NCBI GenBank assembly: GCA_029573725.1
Contig: JAKQDQ010000165.1
Location: forward strand, 1-52,046
Direction of reading: 5' to 3'
From: Verrucomicrobiota bacterium
GTDB lineage: Bacteria; Verrucomicrobiota; Verrucomicrobiia; Limisphaerales; JADLHS01
Length of the DNA stretch: 52,046 nt
In this document: positions 35,642 through 43,257 of the stretch, one piece after another
Layout of the letters: the number at the start of each line of letters is the position of its first letter
Position numbering within the stretch: the stretch's first letter is position 1
Translations under genes and position numbers: made by a program
The notes under the pieces: model-generated
What the model saw: only the letters and a program-made list of their open reading frames with translations
Database searches by the model: none
Told to the model about the DNA's origin: nothing

Positions 35642-36121
35642 ATGGCGATCATGAAAGCGGTTATTGCATCCAGAACGGAGAGGTCGGGCGACCCGCAGGA
35701 GTCGCGGTTCCGGCGGATCCTGGTGGGGGTGAAGTTTTCCACGGAAGACGAGGCGGTGCTGGCCTGTGCGGCGGAATTGGCCATCCGGTGTGATGCCTCG
35801 TTGATGCTGGTGCATGTGGTTGAACCGTCGTTTCCCCGCCGGACCACGGGACAGCCACCGCGGGAGACCACGCGTTCCGGGCTGGAAGATTACGCCGAAG
35901 CCAAACTGGAGCTGAGCACCCTCGGGCGGCAAATGCTCGGGAAGTGTCGCGTCGTGGAAACCTCGATCCGCAATGGACTGGCCTTTTTTGAGATCACGGA
36001 ATCAGCCCAGGCTTTGGGGGCCGATCTGATCGTCATCGGCGCCGGCGGGGGGTACACTTCGTTGAGCGAGACCGCGCAAAAAATTATACGTCATGCTCCC
36101 TGTCCGGTGCTGGTGGTTTGA
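35642..36121 (+). CDS. Universal stress protein family
   Basis: 159 residues. FRRILVGVKFSTEDEAVLACAAELA at the start and LMLVHVVE match the UspA Rossmann-like fold; ALGADLIVIGAGGGYTSLSETAQKIIRHAPCPVLVV is the C-terminal signature. The ATP-binding G-x2-G-x9-G-S/T motif is shortened and lacks the final GS, so this member may not bind ATP. The first about 25 residues form a short charged extension. ATG 35642 has AGAG just upstream; ATG 35651 is possible. It is divergent from the AraC/PocR gene and separated by 90 bp from the ROK operon. Confidence 0.85.
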   Translation: MAIMKAVIASRTERSGDPQESRFRRILVGVKFSTEDEAVLACAAELAIRCDASLMLVHVVEPSFPRRTTGQPPRETTRSGLEDYAEAKLELSTLGRQMLGKCRVVETSIRNGLAFFEITESAQALGADLIVIGAGGGYTSLSETAQKIIRHAPCPVLVV

Positions 36122-36211
36122 GGGCGCGCGTCGGTCATGGCGAAGGGGGACTCGCACCACTGCCGCGGGTGGCGTGAATTGCTTGAAGTGGGCGAACGAG
36201 TCGCCTAAAAG

Positions 36212-37633
36212 ATGAGCATGGCAATCAAGCAAACTTGTCTTCCGCTGGTAACGCCGCGGTGCGCACCGGAGCTGGATCCGCAATTTCGCCCGGCCGCCCT
36301 GGCCGTACGGGCGTTCCGCGCGGCGGCGCGTCAGGCCGGCTCCCCGCGTCCGGTACGGCTGGCGCTCGAGCAGACTGACGGAGCGGTGTATCACTTCCAG
36401 ACCGAAATTTTTCCAGAGGCGGCGCATCAAGCGGACGCCGATTATGAGCATCTGGAACGGATCGTGAAATTCCTGCTCTGGTCCCGGGGCGGCTGGCGGC
36501 TGCATGTTGATGGCCCGGCTGATCTGGTGGCCCGGTTGGCCGCGCATTATCGTGAATCGGCCACGGGAAAGTTCGACGCGGAAACGGTCGGCCTGCGCAT
36601 GTTCGATCATCCCATCGAAGTCGTGCACCGAAGGGAGTTGCCGCCGGAACGGTTGCTCACCCAGCCCCTCGGCCGTCACCTGGAAGGCTGCCGGATCGGT
36701 TTTGATCTCGGTGGAAGTGATCGCAAAGCGGCCGCGGTCATTGATGGCAAGGTGGTGTTCAGCGAGGAGACGGAATGGAATCCGTATTTTCAAACGGATC
36801 CGCAGTATCACCTGGATGGGATCATGGACTCGTTGCGCAAAGCCGCCGCGCATCTCCCCCGGGTGGACGCCATTGGCGGGAGCGCTGCCGGCGTGTATGT
36901 AAACAACCGGGTGAAAGTTGCCTCGCTCTTCCGCGGGGTGCCGGCGGAGGTGTTCCAAAGTCGGGTGCGGGATCTGTTCCTCGAGGTGCAACGCCGGTGG
37001 AACGTGCCGCTGGTCGTGGTCAATGACGGCGAAGTCACCGCGCTCGCCGCCTCGATGTCGCTGGGGGTGAATTCTGTTTTGGGCATTTCCCTGGGCACCA
37101 GCACCGCGGGCGGCTGGGTCAATGCCGAGGGTAACATCACGACCTGGTTGAACGAACTGGCGTTTGTGCCGGTGGATTATCATCCCGACGCGCCGCGTGA
37201 TGAATGGTCGGGCGACCGGGGCTGCGGAGTGCAGTATTTTTCCCAGCAATGCGTGGGCCGCCTGCTGGCGCCGGCGGGGATTGCCGCGCCGGCGGACATG
37301 CCGCTGCCGGAAAAACTCAAGCAGGTGCAGGCGCTGATGCAGCAGGGCGACGAGCGGGCGCGGAAAATCTATCAGACCATCGGAGTGTATCTGGGGTACG
37401 GTATCGCGCATTTCGCTGACTTCTACGACCTTCGGCATGTGCTGATATTGGGGCGGGTGACCTCCGGGGCGGGCGGCGATTTGATGCTGGCCGGAGCGCG
37501 CAACGTATTGCAACTGGAGTTTCCAGAGCTGGCAAAACAGATTGCGTTTCACATCCCCGATGAGAAGGATAAACGTCACGGGCAGGCCATTGCGGCGGCG
37601 AGTCTGCCGGATCTTAAGGCGAAATCATCATGA
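36212..37633 (+). CDS. ROK-like kinase with long N-terminal region
   Basis: 473 residues, longer than standard ROK kinases (about 300). The first about 155 residues (to QPLGRHLEG) are an extension I do not recognise. The kinase part begins RIGFDLGGSDRKAAAVIDGKVVFSEE (ATP phosphate-1 loop), continues GGSAAGVYVNNR, has the catalytic Asp in VVVNDGEVTALAA and the phosphate-2 loop ISLGTSTAGGWV, and ends with an adenosine-type segment HVLILGRVTSGAGGD. The normal ROK zinc motif CxCGxxGC is not intact; GDRGCGVQYFSQQC stands in its place. It probably phosphorylates a sugar. The stop overlaps the PIG-L gene start (ATGA at 37630-37633), so the two are coupled. Confidence 0.83.
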   Translation: MSMAIKQTCLPLVTPRCAPELDPQFRPAALAVRAFRAAARQAGSPRPVRLALEQTDGAVYHFQTEIFPEAAHQADADYEHLERIVKFLLWSRGGWRLHVDGPADLVARLAAHYRESATGKFDAETVGLRMFDHPIEVVHRRELPPERLLTQPLGRHLEGCRIGFDLGGSDRKAAAVIDGKVVFSEETEWNPYFQTDPQYHLDGIMDSLRKAAAHLPRVDAIGGSAAGVYVNNRVKVASLFRGVPAEVFQSRVRDLFLEVQRRWNVPLVVVNDGEVTALAASMSLGVNSVLGISLGTSTAGGWVNAEGNITTWLNELAFVPVDYHPDAPRDEWSGDRGCGVQYFSQQCVGRLLAPAGIAAPADMPLPEKLKQVQALMQQGDERARKIYQTIGVYLGYGIAHFADFYDLRHVLILGRVTSGAGGDLMLAGARNVLQLEFPELAKQIAFHIPDEKDKRHGQAIAAASLPDLKAKSS

Positions 37634-38487
37634 ACGACTATCACCAGTTTGTTGCGGAAACGGTCCGGCTGATTGCGGCGGCCAGGGAAATCCGGTTGGG
37701 CGGCTTTCCGCCGGCGCCGCGACCGGAAATCGCCCCGGACGCGCCGCGCGCTTTGTTTTTTGCGCCCCATCCCGATGACGAAACCATCTCCGGCGGCCTG
37801 GCCCTGCGATTATTGCGCGAAGCCCGGTTTCGGGTCGTGGACGTGGTGGTGACGCAAGGCAGCAACAAAGAACGACAGGCCGGACGTCTCGCGGAATTGC
37901 GCGCGGCCTGCGCTTATCTGGGGTTTGAGGTGCAGACGACCGGCCCGCAGGGTTTGGAGCGGGTCACGGCCAAAACCCGCCAGAGCGACCAGGCGCATTG
38001 GCAGGACATGGTGCAGGTGATTGCGGACCTCCTGGTCCGGCAGCAACCAAAGGTGATCATCTTCCCTCATGAACGCGATTGGAACGGAACGCACATCGGG
38101 GTGCATCATCTGGTCATGGATGCGCTGCGCCGCTTGCCGGCTGATTTTTCCTGCTACACTGCGGAGACCGAGTTTTGGGGCGCGATGGATGATCCCAATC
38201 TGGCGGTGGAACTGAGTGTCGCCGACCTCGCGGATTTGATCACCGGCACCAGTTTTCACGTGGGAGAAGTGAAACGTAATCCGTACCACCTGTTGCTGCC
38301 CGCCTGGATGATGGATAATGTGCGCCGCGGGGCCGAACTGGTGGGCGGGCAGGGCGGGGCGGCGCCGCATTTTCAGTTTGCCGCGCTGCATCGCATCCGG
38401 AAGTGGACGGATGGCCGGATGGAGCCCGTGTTCACCGGCGGAAAATTTTTATCGCAAACCGAAAATCCGGCGGCGTTGTTTCCATGA
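37630..38487 (+). CDS. PIG-L/LmbE-type deacetylase
   Basis: 285 residues. The zinc-binding motif PHPDDE is at residues 46-51, followed by TISGGLALRLL, the central IIFPHERDWNGTHIGVHHLVMDAL with its His pair, and a C-terminal domain. Family members remove N-acetyl groups from GlcNAc-containing substrates (mycothiol and bacillithiol precursors, GPI, lincomycin pathway, diacetylchitobiose). The gene overlaps the ROK-like kinase by four bases and the following deaminase also by four bases, so all three should be made together. The pairing of kinase and deacetylase suggests amino-sugar metabolism, but the exact substrate is not evident. Confidence 0.9.
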   Translation: MNDYHQFVAETVRLIAAAREIRLGGFPPAPRPEIAPDAPRALFFAPHPDDETISGGLALRLLREARFRVVDVVVTQGSNKERQAGRLAELRAACAYLGFEVQTTGPQGLERVTAKTRQSDQAHWQDMVQVIADLLVRQQPKVIIFPHERDWNGTHIGVHHLVMDALRRLPADFSCYTAETEFWGAMDDPNLAVELSVADLADLITGTSFHVGEVKRNPYHLLLPAWMMDNVRRGAELVGGQGGAAPHFQFAALHRIRKWTDGRMEPVFTGGKFLSQTENPAALFP

Positions 38488-38951
38488 GTCCCCGGCTGAT
38501 GCGTGAAGCGATCCGGTTGTCGCGGAAAGCACTGCGCGGGCACCACGGCGGTCCGTTTGGCGCCGTGGTGGTGCGGGCGGGGAAAATCGTGGGGCGCGGC
38601 TGGAATCAAGTCACTGCCAGGAACGATCCGACGGCGCACGCGGAGGTGGTGGCGATTCGCGCGGCGTGCCAGCGGTTGCGGTCTTTTCAGCTCGAGGATT
38701 GTGAGCTCTACACGAGCTGCGAGCCTTGTCCGATGTGCCTCGCCGCCATCTACTGGTCGCGTTTGCGCCGGGTGTACTACGCCAACACCCGCCAGGATGC
38801 CCGGCGCATTGACTTTGACGATGCGCTCATCTACCGGGAAGTGGCGGCGCCGATGGCGAAACGGCAGATCCCCATGCGACAATTGCTGCGGTCCGAAGCC
38901 CTGACCGTGTTTGCGGAATGGCGGCGGAAGCCCGATCGCATCCACTACTAA
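38484..38951 (+). CDS. guaD: Guanine deaminase (CDA-fold nucleoside/base deaminase)
   Basis: 155 residues. Zinc-deaminase motifs: His52-Ala-Glu54 in NDPTAHAEVVAIRAAC and Cys82-x-x-Cys85 in SCEPCPMCLAAI. The NDPTAHAEV context and the DDALIYREVAAP segment are characteristic of the B. subtilis-type guanine deaminase rather than the tRNA adenosine deaminase TadA. It converts guanine to xanthine and ammonia. Its ATG overlaps the stop of the PIG-L gene (38484-38487). Other CDA-fold substrates cannot be excluded. Confidence 0.85.
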   Translation: MSPRLMREAIRLSRKALRGHHGGPFGAVVVRAGKIVGRGWNQVTARNDPTAHAEVVAIRAACQRLRSFQLEDCELYTSCEPCPMCLAAIYWSRLRRVYYANTRQDARRIDFDDALIYREVAAPMAKRQIPMRQLLRSEALTVFAEWRRKPDRIHY

Positions 38952-38985
38952 CCTTCGCCGGCGGCGTCCCGCCGCTTCGAATCCG

Positions 38986-39462
38986 TTACGCCCTGCCGCC
39001 GAAGCTGACGTAGTCGTCCAGGTCCAACAGCTCCGCGTAACTACGAACGTCCGTGCGGGTGGGGCACAATTTCCCGATGGTTTCCGCAAACCACCCCAGA
39101 ATCTCGGGGTCGCCTTCCGGCCCACGCGTGTCCTGAAACGCGCTCCACTGGGCGATTTCCCACGCGGCCCGCTGGTGTTTGGCGTGCGCCTGGATCCACG
39201 CCAGCAGTTCGCCATCGCCTTTGCCGGTGGCGACCTCCTGCTGCAACGCTCCCGGATCGATCCCGAGGAAATCCAGAATTTCCTGGTCCAGGGGGCAGTT
39301 ATAGCGGTACTCACCATTCTTGCCGGCCAGTGTGGCCCGGCACTTGTCCAGCATCCGCGGCAACAACGCGTAGCCGCCCAGCCGCACCCGTGGGCTGCGT
39401 GGTGGATGTTGCGTCAGATCCGGTGCGGTGAAATTCATGCGGGTGGGGTTTGGAGTTTGCAT
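38986..39462 (-). CDS. DUF5069 protein
   Basis: 158 residues. The pattern APDLTQHPPRSPRVRLGGYA, LPRMLDKCRATLAGKNGEY, YNCPLDQEILDFLGID and the ending ELLDLDDYVSFGGRA match the DUF5069 family common in Verrucomicrobia and Planctomycetes. Function is unknown; the protein is soluble without signal peptide. ATG 39462 or ATG 39438 may be the start. It lies 14 bp after the sigma factor stop on the same strand and so may be co-transcribed with it. Confidence 0.85.
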   Translation of the reverse strand: MQTPNPTRMNFTAPDLTQHPPRSPRVRLGGYALLPRMLDKCRATLAGKNGEYRYNCPLDQEILDFLGIDPGALQQEVATGKGDGELLAWIQAHAKHQRAAWEIAQWSAFQDTRGPEGDPEILGWFAETIGKLCPTRTDVRSYAELLDLDDYVSFGGRA

Positions 39463-39476
39463 ACGAAAAAGGGAGC

Positions 39477-40499
39477 TCAGGCCACAAACGCCAGCGCCTC
39501 ATTGGCGCCGGGGCCTTCGCGCGCCTCCATCCGATTGCGCAGCTTTTTCAAGGCCTGTTCCTGGATCTGCCGGATGCGCTCCCGCGTCAATCCGAAATGA
39601 TCCCCGATTTCTTCCAGGGTGCGTTCGCGTCCGTCCTTCAAACCAAAGCGCAGCGAGAGGATCTTGTATTCCCGCTCGGGCAGTTTGGCCATCACTTCGC
39701 GCACGAGGTCGGTGTCGGTTTCCGTGACCAGCCGGTCGTACGGCAGCGCCGCGTTGGGATCGGCCACGACCTCGGAGATGGAGTTGGAGTCATCATCACC
39801 GATCGGCGCGTCCAGTGACAATGGCGCCTTGGCCGCCTGCCGATAACGCCGCACCCGGCGCTCGTCCAGTTGGAGTTCATGCGCCAGTTCCTCGTCGGTG
39901 GGTTCGTGGTTGAACTTTTCGCGCAACTTTAATTCCGCGCGCCGCAATTCCGCGACGCGATCCACCACATGCACCGGCAACCGGATCGTCTTGGCCTGAT
40001 TCGCCAGCGCGCGTCGGATCTGCTGCTTGATCCACAAGCCGGCGTAGGTCGAAAGCTTGGCGCCCTTGCTGGGATCGAACTTTTCCACTCCGCGCATCAA
40101 TCCGATGTTGCCTTCATTGATCAAATCCAGCAGCGGCACGCCCATGCCCTCGTAATCGCGGGCGATTTTCACCACGAGCCGGAGATTGGCCTTGATCATG
40201 TGTTCGCGCGCCGCCTTGTCTCCGCGCTTGATGCGTCGGGCCAGCGTGATTTCCTCCTCGGGCGTCAGCAATTTGATCCGGCCGATTTCATTGAGGTACA
40301 GCTGTAGCAGATCGCCCCGGGCCCCCTGGCCGCCGGATGATTCTGCGGGAATCGCCTCGCGCGCCGGCGGCGCCGGGCGTGCCCGGCGTCCGGGCACCTC
40401 CACGGGAGTAAACCGGGTGAGTGTGCGTCCGATCTTGCGCGGGCGTGGCTGGATTGCGCGGGCCTTGGCCGCGGGCCGCGGATTGCCTGATGCTTTCAT
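39477..40499 (-). CDS. RNA polymerase sigma factor, sigma-70 group (RpoD/RpoS type)
   Basis: 340 residues. After a basic, proline-rich N-terminus (about 60 residues) come region 1.2 ([20 protein letters not shown]), region 2 ([38 protein letters not shown], then [18 protein letters not shown]), region 3 ([20 protein letters not shown]) and region 4 ([41 protein letters not shown]). It lacks a full region 1.1, which suggests a group 2 alternative factor or a short primary factor. ATG 40499 is supported by AAAGG seven bases upstream; the frame is open to GTG 40520, overlapping trxA. It lies directly after trxA on the same strand. Confidence 0.93.
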   Translation of the reverse strand: MKASGNPRPAAKARAIQPRPRKIGRTLTRFTPVEVPGRRARPAPPAREAIPAESSGGQGARGDLLQLYLNEIGRIKLLTPEEEITLARRIKRGDKAAREHMIKANLRLVVKIARDYEGMGVPLLDLINEGNIGLMRGVEKFDPSKGAKLSTYAGLWIKQQIRRALANQAKTIRLPVHVVDRVAELRRAELKLREKFNHEPTDEELAHELQLDERRVRRYRQAAKAPLSLDAPIGDDDSNSISEVVADPNAALPYDRLVTETDTDLVREVMAKLPEREYKILSLRFGLKDGRERTLEEIGDHFGLTRERIRQIQEQALKKLRNRMEAREGPGANEALAFVA

Positions 40500-40516
40500 T
40501 TTGGAACCTTTCTTTT

Positions 40517-40864
40517 TCACCGGTTGGAAGTCAACGCATCGATTTTTTCAACAATGTTCTTTTTGCTGGTCACGCCGATGCTCAGATCCTGCAGCTTGCC
40601 GGCATGGAAATACAACAAGGTGGGGATGGACTGGATGTTGTATTGCGCGGCGAGCCGGGGATTTTGATCCACGTTCACCTTGACCACCTTGGCCTGGCCG
40701 GCCTTTTCCCGGGCCACCTCTTCCAGCACTGGTCCGAGCATTTTGCACGGTCCGCACCAGTCGGCCCAGAAGTCCACCACCACTGGCTGAGGAGCCGACA
40801 GGACCTCGGATTGAAATTGCTGTTCGTTGGTTTCAATTGTCATGTTCATGTTCATGTTCATCAT
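40517..40864 (-). CDS. trxA: Thioredoxin
   Basis: 115 residues with the redox-active Trp36-Cys37-Gly-Pro-Cys40, [16 protein letters not shown], the [16 protein letters not shown] strand and the cis-Pro in SIPTLLYF. It reduces disulfides in cytosolic proteins. The start is odd: after a strong GGAGGAA the sequence has ATGATG and then three ATGAAC units, so five in-frame ATG codons occur within eight codons; the real start is probably 40864 or 40861. The gene sits 213 bp after the Rrf2 gene, and a palindrome (41042-41058) shared with the Rrf2 promoter lies upstream. The sigma factor follows 17 bp after its stop. Confidence 0.95.
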   Translation of the reverse strand: MMNMNMNMTIETNEQQFQSEVLSAPQPVVVDFWADWCGPCKMLGPVLEEVAREKAGQAKVVKVNVDQNPRLAAQYNIQSIPTLLYFHAGKLQDLSIGVTSKKNIVEKIDALTSNR

Positions 40865-41041
40865 TTCCTCCGGTGGTCCGGCATCGGGAATTTTCCTGGA
40901 ATTCCCCGCGCGATGTTCACGCCCCGGACAGGAGCTGGCGCCGGCCCGAGCAGCCGGAGCGGCATCACCATGACCGGTGAGTGGATTTTGCGTGTGTTTC
41001 TCATGTCCACCGATGTTTGCCTCATTTCAAAATCATCGTAT

Positions 41042-41058
41042 GTAACAAAATTAGTTAC
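41042..41058. promoter_or_regulatory. GTAAC-N7-GTTAC palindrome upstream of trxA
   Basis: Within TGTAAC-AAAATTA-GTTACA (41041-41059), a perfect 6-bp inverted repeat with a 7-nt spacer. It lies in the Rrf2-trxA gap, about 178 bp before trxA. The same GTAAC-N7-GTTAC spacing recurs at 41540-41556 in the Rrf2 promoter. A TTGAAC at about 41066 (minus) could be a -35 element. Binding by Rrf2 is inferred. Confidence 0.5.
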
Positions 41059-41077
41059 AACATCGTTCAAAAAAAAT

Positions 41078-41524
41078 TCAACGACCTTTGGTTTTGCTGC
41101 ATAATCCCGACGCGCGGATGTGTTCAATCACGTCGGACAGGGTTTTGCCGGCCAGATCCCGTTCCATGGCCTTTTGGGCGGAGGTGAAAATCTCTTCCAA
41201 GGTGGCAATGATGCAGTTGCCCACCGGGCAATCAGCATTCGGTTTTCGGGCGGGCGTGGCAAACGTGTCCGCATGTTCCACAGCCCGGAAAACTTGCGCC
41301 AGGGTGATCCGACCGGGCGCGCGCGCGAGTCGCGATCCGCTGCGCGCCCCCTTGCGGGTGTCCACCAGCTCCGCCCGCTGTAGCGCCAGCAACAGTCTTC
41401 GAATGATGACCGGGTTCGTATTGACGCTTCCGGCCAGAAAGCGTGACGTCACCCGATCTCCTTCCTTGTACGCCAAGACCGCCAGGACATGCACCGCCAT
41501 GGCAAACCGACAACTCGTTCGCAT
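41078..41524 (-). CDS. Rrf2-family transcriptional regulator
   Basis: 148 residues from ATG 41524. The N-terminal winged helix (MAVHVLAVLAYKEGDRVTS, NPVIIRRLLLALQRAELVDT, KGARSGSRLARAPGRITLAQV) is the Rrf2 DNA-binding domain. The sensor loop has only two cysteines, Cys99 and Cys104 (DCPVGNC), plus Cys5; IscR-type members have three Cys in the loop. It may sense redox or nitric oxide state through a cluster or a disulfide; which one is undetermined. The frame remains open upstream to 41665 without family resemblance. A promoter with an embedded palindrome lies directly before the ATG, and trxA follows downstream. Confidence 0.88.
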   Translation of the reverse strand: MRTSCRFAMAVHVLAVLAYKEGDRVTSRFLAGSVNTNPVIIRRLLLALQRAELVDTRKGARSGSRLARAPGRITLAQVFRAVEHADTFATPARKPNADCPVGNCIIATLEEIFTSAQKAMERDLAGKTLSDVIEHIRASGLCSKTKGR

Positions 41525-41536
41525 AACGCCGGCATT

Positions 41537-41565
41537 AAGGTAACTGCAGGAGTTACACCAGTCAA
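41537..41565 (-). promoter_or_regulatory. Rrf2 promoter with overlapping GTAAC-N7-GTTAC operator
   Basis: On the minus strand TTGACT (41565-41560) is followed after 17 nt by TACCTT (41542-41537). The palindrome GTAACTCCTGCAGTTAC (41556-41540) fills the spacer and enters the -10 box, the place for a repressor. The Rrf2 ATG is only 12 nt beyond the -10, so the mRNA would be nearly leaderless, in line with the lack of a Shine-Dalgarno sequence. Autorepression is inferred. Confidence 0.5.
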
Positions 41566-41714
41566 TGGGTTTTTCCGTTACACGGAACGCAGGCAAGAAC
41601 GCCTGATCCGGCTGACTGGCTCCGGCGTGCGAGGCGAGGGAGCGGCACGATGTTACGCGCAGCAACGCGCGCGGGCCTCCGGCTCATCCTCACACCCGCC
41701 GGGAGAAAGTCCAC

Positions 41715-41739
41715 ACCGGAGCCCGGGTCCGGCTCCGGT
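41715..41739 (-). terminator. 9-bp stem-loop downstream of the NamZ-like gene
   Basis: ACCGGAGCC-CGGGTCC-GGCTCCGGT is a perfect 9-bp stem with a 7-nt loop, 114 bp beyond the stop at 41853 on the minus strand. It is followed by GTGGACTTTCTCC, which has only a weak T-run. It could end the muramidase transcript before the Rrf2 promoter. Confidence 0.4.
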
Positions 41740-41852
41740 TCGGAGTGGGACGTGCCATGTTTCCGAACGGCAGACCCCGGCAGGGATCCGGCCGCCCGGC
41801 CGGGCTGACCGGGGCTGAAGCCGTTTGGGGAGTCGTGTTTGTCCGGGCCTGC

Positions 41853-43106
41853 TCATTTGTAGAGCAGGAACGGCTGGCGCTCCCGGCGGAATTTCTCCTC
41901 GCCGGTTTTCCAGCCGGCCACGATCTCGGCGGCGGAGGTTCCGCGTTGCAGGGCGCGGCGCATGGCGTCGGTCCCGTTCACCTTGTCAAACATGGCGAAG
42001 CTTTTGTTGGCCTTGACCGCTTCCGCGAACAGGTCCCGGCCGGCCACCTGTTTGAGCGCTTCGAGCGCGTAAAAATTGATGGCGGTGAGGGGAGCGCGCG
42101 CCGGATCGGTGAAGTAAAGTTGCACTCCGCCAACCACCTGATCCTTGAAGGCGGCGTAGTAGGGTTTGAACGTGACGGGTTTGAAGTACACCCCGCGCAA
42201 ATGATAACGGTTCAGGGCGTCCGCCAGGAGGTGCGGATTCACGTTGGTCGTCGCAACGCACTGAAAGGGCAGGGTGTAACCCACGCCGATGTTCACTCCG
42301 CCGATTTCGCCGAGCATTCCGGTGGCGACTTGATACAGGGGCGATTCGCCGTGCGGAACATGCGGGGATGCGGGCACCCAGGGCAGACCGGTGTCCGCCC
42401 AGACCATGGAGCGTTTCCAACCCCGCATGGGGATGACGGTCAGCCGGCAGCGGGAGGTGATCCAACCCTTGGCATTGATCATTTGTGCCAGTTCGCCACA
42501 AGTCAGACCATACACATAGGGCACATTCCATTGGCTGACGAATGAGCGCAGGTTTTCCTGTTCGAGCAAAGGACCCTCCACCCGCAGGCCGCCCAGCGGA
42601 TTGGGGCGGTCCAGCACAATAAATTCAACTCCGGCGGCACCGCAGGCTTCCATGGCCAGGCCCATTGTGCTGATGAACGTGTAGGAGCGGCAGCCCGTGT
42701 CCTGCAGGTCGTAAACCAGGGCGTCAAGCTCCTTGAGCATTTCGGGGGTGGGTTTGCGCGTTTTATCGTAGAGGGAATACACGGGCAGTCCGGTGCGCTC
42801 ATCCGTGCGATTCGTGACCTTGTCGCCCGCCGGAATGTCGCCATAAATTCCATGCTCCGGGCCAAACAGGGCCACGAGATTCACCTGGGGGGCGCGGCGC
42901 AACACTTCAATGGTGCTTTCCAGTTGACGATTCACCCCGGAAGGATTGGTGATCAGCCCCACCCGTTTGCTGGCCAGCGCGCGAAAGCCCTGTTTTACCA
43001 GCATCTCGTTGCCCAGTTTCACCTCGGCGCTGGCGCCAACCAGGCTGGCCGCCAGCCAGGCGGCGAGGAGCGCCGGTTTATGTCGCTTGCATTTCATCAT
43101 GATCAT
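41853..43106 (-). CDS. DUF1343/NamZ-type exo-beta-N-acetylmuramidase family protein
   Basis: 417 residues with a signal peptide (LLAAWLAASLVGASA). The body matches DUF1343: VGLITNPSGVNRQLEST, LVALFGPEHGIYGDIPAGDKV, LDALVYDLQDTGCRSYTF, FIVLDRPNPLGG and the later TLPFQCVAT. NamZ of B. subtilis, of this family, removes MurNAc from the non-reducing end of peptidoglycan fragments, so a role in cell-wall turnover or recycling is likely. The start has ATGATCATGATGAAA, giving three closely spaced in-frame ATG codons (43106, 43100, 43097). It is divergent from galE, with about 150 bp of shared upstream DNA. Confidence 0.9.
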   Translation of the reverse strand: MIMMKCKRHKPALLAAWLAASLVGASAEVKLGNEMLVKQGFRALASKRVGLITNPSGVNRQLESTIEVLRRAPQVNLVALFGPEHGIYGDIPAGDKVTNRTDERTGLPVYSLYDKTRKPTPEMLKELDALVYDLQDTGCRSYTFISTMGLAMEACGAAGVEFIVLDRPNPLGGLRVEGPLLEQENLRSFVSQWNVPYVYGLTCGELAQMINAKGWITSRCRLTVIPMRGWKRSMVWADTGLPWVPASPHVPHGESPLYQVATGMLGEIGGVNIGVGYTLPFQCVATTNVNPHLLADALNRYHLRGVYFKPVTFKPYYAAFKDQVVGGVQLYFTDPARAPLTAINFYALEALKQVAGRDLFAEAVKANKSFAMFDKVNGTDAMRRALQRGTSAAEIVAGWKTGEEKFRRERQPFLLYK

Positions 43107-43257
43107 TGTCGCCCGCTCATTTTGCCGCTGAACTTAACGGCTTGCCGGCGGTGAATGAAGTCTGAACCCGGTCGAAACCCAGACATGTTCGTGTGCCGCC
43201 GGGGACGATTGATTTCCGAATTGAGCCGAACGAAAGTTCCCCGGTATGGTATCCGGC

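Larger units (their letters stand above)
41525..41852. other. 328-bp gap between Rrf2 and the NamZ-like gene
   Basis: Holds the Rrf2 promoter and operator at its left end and two GC-rich stem-loops: 41715-41739 (9-bp stem) and 41788-41803 (CCGGCC-GCCC-GGCCGG). No gene is recognised. Confidence 0.5.

Noticed and set aside
36002..37579. 525-codon minus-strand frame
   Set aside because: Antisense to the ROK-like kinase and rich in His/Arg/Gln, typical of shadow translation.
38955..38985. CGCTTCGAATCCG, resembling a tRNA T-loop
   Set aside because: No acceptor stem or anticodon arm can be folded around it; the region is a short intergenic gap.
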